A program made the position numbers and the translations under genes. Positions 55,890 to 64,000 of a stretch of DNA of 64,000 nucleotides are shown here, in pieces (within the stretch, counting starts at the first letter, position 1; each line of letters begins with the position of its first letter). This stretch comes from Tubiluchus corallicola (lineage: Eukaryota; Priapulida; Priapulimorpha; Priapulimorphida; Tubiluchidae). The notes under the pieces are model-generated. The model searched no databases and was not told the origin of the DNA. It saw only the letters and a list, made by a program, of their open reading frames with translations. Where the stretch lies: the NCBI GenBank assembly GCA_030141605.1, contig JAQGDQ010000795.1:31027-95026 (forward strand). Reading direction: 5' to 3'.

Positions 55890-56240
55890 TACAATTTCTG
55901 CTGTTGTTGTTGTTCTTCTTCTTCTTCTTTTATTTTTCTTTTTTTTTAATTTTCGTTCTTGTTCTTGTACTTTTTGTCCTTAGTTGTTGTTCTTTTCTTC
56001 TCTTCTTTTTGTTCTTTTTTGTTTTTCTTCTGCATCTTCTTGTTTTTCTTGTTATTGTTTTTTTCTTGCCCTTGTTGTGTCTGTCTGTTGTTGTTCTACT
56101 TTTTCTTCTTGTTTTTCTTCTGCATCTTCTTGTTTTTCTTGTTATTGTTTTTTTCTTGCCCTTGTTGTGTCTGTCTGTTGTTGTTCTACTTTTTCTTCTT
56201 GTTTTTCTTCTGGTTCTTCTTGTTATTCTTCTTAAATTCT
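55890..56240. repeat. Pyrimidine-rich (TTCTT)n tract with about 92-bp duplication
   Basis: Low-complexity T/C/G DNA; the stretch with TGTCTGTCTGTTGTTGTTCT is repeated in tandem. Frames of Phe/Leu (up to 153 codons) are artefacts. From 56240 to 57590 no gene or element is recognised. Confidence 0.8.
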
Positions 56241-57599
56241 TCAGGAATCATCTTTTTCTTTTGGACGGTTTAAAATTATTTATTGCATATGGGACTGCAA
56301 GTAAGCAGGTGTTCGGTTTTTTCAAACTTCCTGACATCCCGAGGTGTGGGATTTTCTGTAAATAAATTTCAATTAGAAAGCTGCCCAATTGAAGAAAGAT
56401 AACATAAAGTGTTGGTTTGCCTAGAACGAATGTATTTATATGTGGCAAGTGACAAAAAGCCATTTAACTATAATATTTTGTGGTCACACAAACCCCTAAA
56501 CTAATGAGTAAAGCCATTGTTTTAAGTATGCAGCAAATAACCCAGTAGTCGGGGGCGTGTGATCATAAGGAGGGAGTATTTATTCGGCAACAATGCAAAT
56601 AATTATACTTCATTTACAACAGTGCTAAAATAAAAGGATTATGCAAAAATATAATAAATTTTGCGTACAGAAACACTAACAAAAAGAACTTCTTATTTGT
56701 TTTCCACTACCTTTCCCCTCGTACTTCTACAGTATGACTTTAAATAAAATTTAAATATAAATTAAAATTAATAATTTTTTTTAGAAACTACAGCATCACT
56801 GAGGGCAGCTGAGCTTCAAACCAATTGTATTTATAGGTAGGGTGCAGGCCTTAAATACAATATTTCTAGACCAAAAATGCCATTATAGTCCTGTGACATT
56901 TTGCAAATTGTCTTTTCTTTGAAAGACGTCCCGAATTTTTTGTTTCTCCTTCAGTGTGTAGTCAGACCCAAGCTGACATATACAAGGAAATTTTCTAAGG
57001 CGACTACAATTATTAATCATTAATTCTATTTGTTACTGTAATATTATTAGATTATAAAAGTAAAGGTTTTTTCTTTATTTCGTAAACGCGTGTGTCACGT
57101 GCCTTTCAACTTAGGCCTCGATAATGCCAAAACTAATACGAAATTCGTCACGTGACTCCACACAAACATGATGGCGATATGTACTGTATGGTGTGCAACT
57201 GTGAATACTACGTAATTATTTGGTATTATACACTAAACATATGACTAAATTATCACCAGATTATCACAAACATTCACTGAAGTCGTGAGAATAATGAGAT
57301 ACGAGCCTAGAAACGAGTAATAAACTAGAAAAAAACTAGGAGGTCCGAAAGTGTAATAGCGCCTACAAAAATCATTTTCACGTTGTTTTCTTGAAAAATT
57401 GGCGGTACGAGTTCTCAATAAAAGTAAGTACAATGGTTTAAGATAATTATGTTATGTAATCTACGATCTTCAATACCTTATCCACTGTGACTGTCGTTTA
57501 ATAGATGGCGCTGTTACTGTCATGGCGATTCTTCTAAAATTTCCATGTCTTAAAAAGTAAAAAAATCGTAATTTTGTTTCGAAAAGCAACCGAATTATT

Positions 57600-58862
57600 A
57601 GAACAAATCAACATAGAACTCGCCAGCCTAACAAGGCTGATTCTTATGATCCTGATCACAATTTAGTGAAGTTCACATGTGATTATTATAAACTCGAATC
57701 TCTAAAGAATGACATCAATCTCAATGCAGATAAAAATGATTTTTTGTTTGTCCATATGAATGCAAATAGTTTAACCAAAAATTACTCGTGTATGCTCGAT
57801 TTACTTTGTTATTTTTCTCAGGCTCCTGATGTTATCGCCATTAGTGAAACTTGTATAAAAGATAATTCATCAATCTTTTTTGTGTTCTCTTCCCGGTTAC
57901 ATTTATATTTCACATAACTCGGTAACTAACGCAGGTAGGGTAGCGCTTTATATATTAAAAATTCTATAGAATTTCAAATTAAAAGAAATTTAAAAATAGA
58001 ATATGATAAGTTGATAAATGATACCTTGCCCCCTGGGCATAGCCATATTCAGGTTGAACATCTTGTCGACAAAAACTTGTAGTAAAAATATTATTTTTGG
58101 GGTGATCTATCACCACTCAAACGCTCCACTCAGATGTTTTCACGAAGAGATGGACAAACTTCTGAATAAAATCAGCAAAACAGATAAATTGGCTTATGTG
58201 TGCGGAGATGTTAGTAACGACTTATTACAGTTTGACTCCAAGCAATGTGTTCAGGACTATACCAATATGCTTTTTGCCAATTACTTTACACCATTGATTA
58301 CTAAGCCTACACATTTTTCTTCTACAGCTAAAACAAGTATTGACCACATTTATACACTTACTCCCCTTCTCCCATTTATGCCGGTGTAGTGATCACTTAC
58401 ACTGGCCATAGACTTTGGAATAACATCAACAAATAAATGAAAAATTCTTTATCTATAAATAACTTCAAAAGAAATCTTACAAGCGAAATCTCTTCTAATT
58501 ATACAGAATAAATCAATTTAACTAATTATGCTGCTGTCACTGTCGGAATCCATTGCGCTGCTGGCTATGTCAATTAACACGTACATTTCTTTAGTTCACG
58601 TTACTTCATACAGATACCATCACATCTTTCTCTTTTTTTCTATTCTCTATTAACCTTTCTTTTCTACTCCTTTACTGCTCTTTTCTATTACACTCAATCC
58701 ATGTTCATTTGGGGTGCTCTGAACAAGTAATGACTTCTTGAGTACCCCATGGGTCATTTGCAGCTTGGCATCTTGTGTACATAGTAATAAATATGTTATT
58801 AAATACTTTTATTTGCAATGCTGTAATGATCGTTGTGGATATATTTAATAAATAAATAAATA
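57600..58862 (+). pseudogene. Jockey-like non-LTR retrotransposon, internally deleted
   Basis: Endonuclease domain in two frames: FLFVHMNANSLTKNYSCMLD and PDVIAISETCI, then IIFGVIYHHSNAPL, YVCGDVSNDLLQFD and ITKPTHFSSTAKTSIDHIY. Directly after 58389 comes the C-terminal remnant RLWNNINK / NNFKRNLTSE and an untranslated end with an (AATA)n tail near 58855. The whole reverse transcriptase is missing between 58389 and 58410. Frameshifts and stops make it dead. Confidence 0.8.
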
Positions 58863-59026
58863 GTCCTGAACCAAGTATCAGATCACTTCTCTGTTTTTAC
58901 CATTTGTAAAAATCCTTACTTATCAAAAAATCAAGCAAAAATCGGGAAACGGAATTTGAATATTTCCTGTAGTTTCTGGCTTTGCATTTTGAAATAACAT
59001 TGAAATTAAAATATTTTTGTCACTAG

Positions 59027-59396
59027 GAGCGATGGGGCGGCACTCAAGCTCAGACAGCGAAGTTTCACGACAAAGTAGCAAAAGCCGAAAAAGCACAAAA
59101 AGGAGAAAAAAGGAAAATAAATCCAGTTCAGATAATTCCAGCAGCGAAATATCAGATAAACTAAAACAGATAACCAAAGTGAGACGATCAAGCAGTTACA
59201 GTAGTAACAGTTCGCGTGACGCATCGAAGCGGAAAAAGTCATCGCGAAAGAGGTCTTCGTCTCGCAGCTCACAATATAGGAGCAGTAAAAAGAAAGGAAA
59301 GCGATCCCGCTCATCAAGTCGACAGTCCCGAGACCGAAGGTCGGAGACCAGGAGGTCAAGGTCAAAAGACGATCGATCAAGATCTAGAAGCATAAG
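59027..59396 (+). CDS. SR-rich nuclear protein, first coding exon (start 59032)
   Basis: Preceded by acceptor TTTTTGTCACTAG, so a 5' non-coding exon lies upstream. The ATG at 59032 opens MGRHSSSDSEVSRQSSKSRK, followed by Ser/Arg/Lys-rich low-complexity sequence to the donor GTAGGT (phase 2). The MGR(R/H)SSD.E start is like RSRC1 (SRrp53), a factor in 3' splice-site selection, but SR sequences are easily confused; the family is only suggested. Such proteins are nuclear and heavily phosphorylated. Confidence 0.75.
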
Positions 59397-59699
59397 GTAG
59401 GTCTATACAAGTTGATTGGCTCTTTAGTATCGTAAGCAGTTAAGCAGCGTGCGTGTGTATACTGACTAGTGGTGACATCTGTGACAGGTTCCGTGTAACA
59501 CGTTAAATTAACAATCTGTTTTGCTATGAATCTATGCTATGTCAGCGGCACTGATTGTAAAATGATATAACTGTATTGATATTATTGTATTATATTTTTG
59601 TAATATATATAATTGTATTAATTGTAATTATATAATTGTATTAAATGATTATGATGATAACACACTCATATGTCCATTTGCCGGACCTTGATTTTATGG

Positions 59700-59880
59700 A
59701 TATTGGAAAATTGGGACAGACACAGTGCCTTCACGAGCTGACCGCTAGTTGGCGGGCCACCACTTTGCTTTCATCACGTACATCAGTGCATATCTCGATA
59801 CATGTACAAAAATATAGAATCAATTATGCGGAGTTATTTGAGTCAATTGCTGACAGTTTTCATATATTTTTGCATTTTTA
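59700..59880. repeat. MITE family A fragment in SR-gene intron
   Basis: Diverged match to the inner part of 8534-9057 (CTGACCGCTAGTTGGCGGGC; GCGGAGTTATTTGAGTCAAT). Directly joined to the TTCGAA-family piece that follows. Confidence 0.6.
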
Positions 59881-60190
59881 GTACGAATTCAATCCGAACC
59901 TAAAACTATATATATTCGAATAATTAAGCACTTCAGCCACAAACGCTCTTTATCATCACAATGTTTGAAACAGCATGCAATGTGCACAATTTAGCTGCAG
60001 TTTCTGTGCAAAATTTTTAACAACCTAATAGTGGGCTTATTGCCGAACAAAATCAAGTAATATGCATGATCTTTGTAAGACCACTTTTTATTAGTGGTTC
60101 GGAAACTTGTTCGAATTCGAGTTCGAAAGTCACAAATTCGATTCGATTCGATTCGAATTCGCTTTCTGGTAGAGAATGCTCACCCTTGCT
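59881..60190. repeat. TTCGAA-family hAT MITE, truncated copy
   Basis: Shares the core and right end with 6323-6728 (GATTCGATTCGATTCGAATT, GGTAGAGAATGCTCACCCTT). The left end is lost at the junction with the family A fragment. Confidence 0.65.
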
Positions 60191-60359
60191 TTTGAGACAA
60201 TTAGGCAATTGATTCTACATTACCGTGAGTCTAATACACGGCGCCTACTGTATTAGCTTAGTATCAGACATTCTTCACTTTTGGCCGGCAAACTAAGATA
60301 TGAGTGTAATAATAGTAAATCCCATTGTACAAATTAGGCGGGGTGCCAGTCTTCTGAAC

Positions 60360-60690
60360 AAATTCGTGTTTGCGCCTCTAGTTCTTCGCTGTTACATGCA
60401 TTTCGCGATTTGCTAGTTAGACGGACACTAGCACCACGATTTCATAAAACAGGTCAGGCGCTGTACCTCTTAGTTCAGGTGTGTTATGTTATGACGAACT
60501 GCACACATTCGACAGCTCATGCGTGAGCGCAGCTATAAATTTTTATTTTTAATTTTTATCTTAAAACTTGCTTAGTCTTAGTACAGCACAGTGAATGTCT
60601 TACAGGAGCACTGTACTTCAATTTTTGCTTTCACAAACACGTGCACGGCGCACTCGTGGAATATTTTTGCTGTTGGAAATTATGTTAGTT
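60360..60690. repeat. Repeat family B, copy in SR-gene intron
   Basis: Matches 1490-1790 with divergence (GTGTTTGCGCCTCTAGTTCT; GCGCTGTACCTCTTAGTTCA; CAGCTCATGCGTGAGC). From 60700 to 62240 nothing is recognised. Confidence 0.6.
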
Positions 60691-62276
60691 TGTGATGTCA
60701 TCAATACGGGAGCTCCCCTGCCATTAATTAAGTTTTTAATCTTTCATTTAATTATCAGAAACGCTCTTGTAGTATTAATTGTGCTAAAATGTATACTTTT
60801 TATCATACTTGAAAATGGGGTATTATACGAAAAATCATCCTGTTTTTTTAATTAATATGATTTTTTGGCTAGCATTTTAGTGCAAAGTCACAATTTTTTT
60901 TCACTTTCCTTTTATACGAGGACGCTGCCGCTTTAATGAAATTCTAGCTGGCGCATGTCAGATTTGAACCGCTTCGCTTACTCGTGCATTGAACGAACTG
61001 TTTTAGAAAAAATATGTAAGAAAACTGATGAAATATACAGACTAAAAGGTACACGGTAAATACTTGGATATTTTTTACATAAAGTCAGAGTATGATTCTT
61101 TCTTATTAAAACAGTTACTCTGTTGTGTTCGCATAGGAAAAATATCCTATGTAATGTTGTCAAATTACTGCACAACATTAATGTGGTAGGTGTACTACAT
61201 TTAAGCTCCAGAACATCAAATATGTTTAATATGCAGCAATTGTCGTTTCATCTGTAATAATAAATTACAGCAATAAGTTTTTAGCGAAAAACATGTTTGA
61301 TACGGTACATTACTAAATTAGATTACGTGATTTTCGTCTATAATTATACAAAAAAAAACAGCAAAATAGTCCTAATAGCATAAAGCAATTCAATAAACAT
61401 AATTAGACACTTACATGTGGTCTCCCTGAGTTTTGGCACTTGTAAAAAAGCAATAGAAATCAATTCACAACATTCGCATCATATCAACTTGAATTGCATA
61501 CCAGGTAATGTCTACCTGGCCAACTACCTGGTCACATGACATACAAGACCAAATTTAATATGTAGGGAAACGTGTATGTGCATAACAGTAGCATTCTCTA
61601 CACATTGAAAAAAATGTGTATCGGCAGATTTTTTTAGCCGCCTGTCCCCATTTCTGTTGGGAAAGACGACTTAATTTGAACCCTGTTAGGCCTAATGAAC
61701 TAGTAGACAGTAATGGAATTAGTAATGTTTACTTGTTTGTTTGTTTATTTGAGAAATTTGTTCATACGTTTATTTGAGAAAACTAAATTTAGAAAACTAA
61801 ATTTGAAGAAATGTGTCCAAGGTGTTTTGCGTTTACAAGGGCCTAACGTGTGGCGAAAACTATCCGTAAAACTGTACTTGTATAACATACTTAGTTTTTA
61901 ACCTGTTGGATAGATCTTATTTCATGTGACTATAACTACTTAAATGATTAGATTCTTGGTCGCATGACTGTCTCACCTTTCATTTGCTATTCTTAATTTA
62001 AAGTACTATAATAATAATTCAATATGTGCTGCCACCTACGTTTTACAATTATTTATTATTGAATTGAGTCAAGTTTAATCCAGGTTGTGGCCTTGGTCAC
62101 CTGTACCTGCTGGGCTTCCTTTATATGGTAGTGTTTATTGTTAGTGTGTTTTACTAGCCATTCGGGGAGCTCAGTGAGTGCGTGTGACTTAGGTAGCTCT
62201 GTCAAGACCAGCCTGGACTTCTTTCCTTCTTGAGCACTGCTGTTGAGTGGTAAATAATTGTGTTCTATGTAAATAC

Positions 62277-62800
62277 CAGTCTACAACTGTCCACACTAAC
62301 TTCAGTCTTTCACAGTTCAACACAATTTCATATTCTTTGTTTCAACCACCAGAGCGAACCAGTCTTCAACTGTCCACACTAACTTCAGTCTTTCACAGTT
62401 CAACACAATTTCATATTCTTTTTTCAACCACCAGAGCGAACCAGTCTTCAACTGTCCACACTAACTTCAGTCTTTCACAGTTCAACACAATTTCATATTC
62501 TTTGTTTCAACCACCAGAGCGAACCAGTCTTCAACTGTCCACACTAACTTCAGTCTTTCACAGTTCAGCACAATTTCATATTCTTTGTTTCAACCACCAG
62601 AGCTAAACCAGTCTACAACTATCCACACTAACTTCAGTCTTTCACAGTTCAACACAATTTCATATTCTTTGTTTCAACCACCAGAGCTAACCAGTCTACA
62701 ACTATCCACACTAACTTCAGTCTTTCACAGTTCAACACAATTTCATATTCTTTGTTTCAGCCACCAAAGTGAGCCAGTCTACATAATCTAAACTAACTTC
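62277..62800. repeat. 83-bp tandem array, about 6 units, in SR-gene intron
   Basis: Unit with AACCAGTCTTCAACTGTCCA, CACTAACTTCAGTCTTTCAC and AGTTCAACACAATTTCATAT. The 119-codon frame across it is a by-product. Unrelated in sequence to the 83-bp units at 49900-50485. Confidence 0.9.
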
Positions 62801-63028
62801 AGTCTAATATACTTCAAGCTCTCTACAAATTCAATACTTCTATTCTGTCAGCCATGAAGTTTTTACAAGTGGCTCCTTCTATGTAGTTCTGCTATAAACT
62901 TTTCTACAATGACAGAGCTGTAATCATGTTGTTCCATTACATTCAGCTGTTTATTTTACAAGTAAATATTATACATATAAATTATGTTTGCTTATTGTAA
63001 ATTGCATCTTATTCCTTTTATTGTTTAG

Positions 63029-63325
63029 ATCACCCAAGAGGCCCGTTTACACTACGATTATCAGAGAAAGCCGCCCTACGCGAAGTCCCTCTCGGAGCCC
63101 GTCTCGACGTAGCCAGAAGCATCGGTCGTCGAGTCGCGGAAGGTATTCCAGTAGATCGCAAAGCCCCAGTTCCGACCGACGATCAAAATCCTCGCGATCG
63201 AGACATCGGAACGACGACGATAGTAGGACCGGGAAAAAGAGCCGGCGTTCTCGAAGCCGGGATCGCTCCGCACGATCCAGGAGCAATAGTAATGAGATAG
63301 GTACTAATAGCAAGTCTACGTCAAG
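63029..63325 (+). CDS. SR-rich nuclear protein, second coding exon (gene continues beyond window)
   Basis: Acceptor TTATTGTTTAG; frame continues the first exon (phase 2) as SPKRPVYTTIIRESRPTRSP, then RS/SR repeats. The donor taken is GTGGGT at 63326 (phase 2); GTACTA at 63301 would also work (phase 1). Codon use is GC-richer than the flanks. The conserved C-terminal region that would settle the family is outside the window. Confidence 0.75.
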
Positions 63326-64000
63326 GTGGGTCCTAAATAATATTGCATCTGGGCGAGGATACTATGATTAAAGTGGCCATAAAGTCAAGCTTATCTAAGT
63401 AAACAGTGGCAGTACTATTTGTGCACAGTGCGCGAGCAAAAACTGTATTATGTTGCTTGATAGTGGCTCCACCTGCGGGTGAACATTTGCAGTGCAAACC
63501 TGTAACAATTAACAGCATTATTTTTTGTTACACACACAGTTGATTATATTAAATGCTAATATAGTTTCCAAATGTAGAGACGCAGTTTATACTGGCATCG
63601 TACAAATTCAAAAAAGCTCTTGCTGTAGCTTCGGTTTTAATGCATAACCTCAAATCCATGCTTTCTTTCTCAATAAACTATTTCCAATGAAAAGCTGCCC
63701 CCTGGTAGTCAGAGCCGTAATGCGATGCTCTGTAAAAGAGGCAGAGGCGAGAATGAGAAAAAGTTAGTGATCTTACACAATAGGTGGCGTTGGGAATCTA
63801 TCATTTCTGTAATCATCGTTAGTGTTCCATTTCTGTAATCAAATCTTCAAAAATCATCTTTAAGTATTGATGTTTGTTTACTAACATTGATTACGATTGA
63901 CACATTTTCGTATTTTCGATGTTAAAATATAATCCTGGTCTCTTGAAGTCCCTGTAGTGAAAATTTTTGCAGTTCTGTCGCTACGATTGTTGAATTTGCC
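63326..64000 (+). other. Intron of SR-rich gene, right edge of window
   Basis: No exon, repeat or RNA gene recognised; continuation of the gene is expected to the right. Confidence 0.4.

Noticed and set aside
55904-56365. 153-codon Phe/Leu-rich protein, possible membrane protein
   Set aside because: It is the translation of a pyrimidine-rich low-complexity tract with an internal tandem duplication, and other frames are open as well.

Overview
The window is nuclear DNA of an animal. Its genes are split by GT-AG introns of 0.5-5 kb, it is AT-rich, it is full of microsatellites, tandem arrays, MITEs and decayed LINEs, and it encodes a metazoan-type receptor-proximal tyrosine kinase. An invertebrate is most likely, because the Syk protein has diverged from vertebrate Syk/ZAP-70 and has a very short linker. 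I cannot name the phylum with confidence.

Layout. (1) 1-14512 and about 18400-32925 are the two arms of a giant inverted repeat. Base x of the left arm pairs with base 32912-x of the right arm almost everywhere, and I noticed only about ten substitutions plus microsatellite length changes. The left arm runs off the window, so the palindrome is longer than 32.9 kb. (2) The roughly 3.9-kb spacer (14513-18400) holds about 39 copies of a 51-bp tandem repeat, an AT-rich stretch and a broken non-LTR retrotransposon end. (3) The right arm and the single-copy DNA after it (23012-48434, + strand) carry one complete gene that I could reconstruct exon by exon: a Syk/ZAP-70-family tyrosine kinase of 548 codons in 12 coding exons, with two SH2 domains and an intact kinase domain. 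Exons 1-5 (both SH2 domains) are in the palindrome arm; exons 6-12 (linker and kinase) are outside the visible palindrome. (4) The left arm carries a mirror copy of exons 1-5 on the - strand with every splice site kept. Whether it continues into a second kinase lies beyond the window. (5) 48435-59000 is intergenic: MITEs, a Tc1 relic, LINE relics, a 5S-rRNA-derived block and (TTA)n runs. (6) From 59032 to the right edge lie two exons of an SR-rich nuclear/splicing protein with an RSRC1-like start; its 3' end is outside the window.

How the parts relate. Every transposon insertion I could delimit in one arm is present at the mirror position in the other, so the inverted duplication (or the assembly join that imitates it) is younger than all of them. 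The two Syk copies would be divergently transcribed from the spacer side, sharing a mirrored 5' flank and the 51-bp array, most units of which carry a CACGTG E-box. The alternative explanation, two haplotypes or a chimeric read joined head to head, fits the near identity equally well and must be excluded before any biological reading. Intron 5, at the visible outer edge of the arm, holds a roughly 1.7-kb CTG/CTCCTG tract; the left window edge lies inside the same tract.
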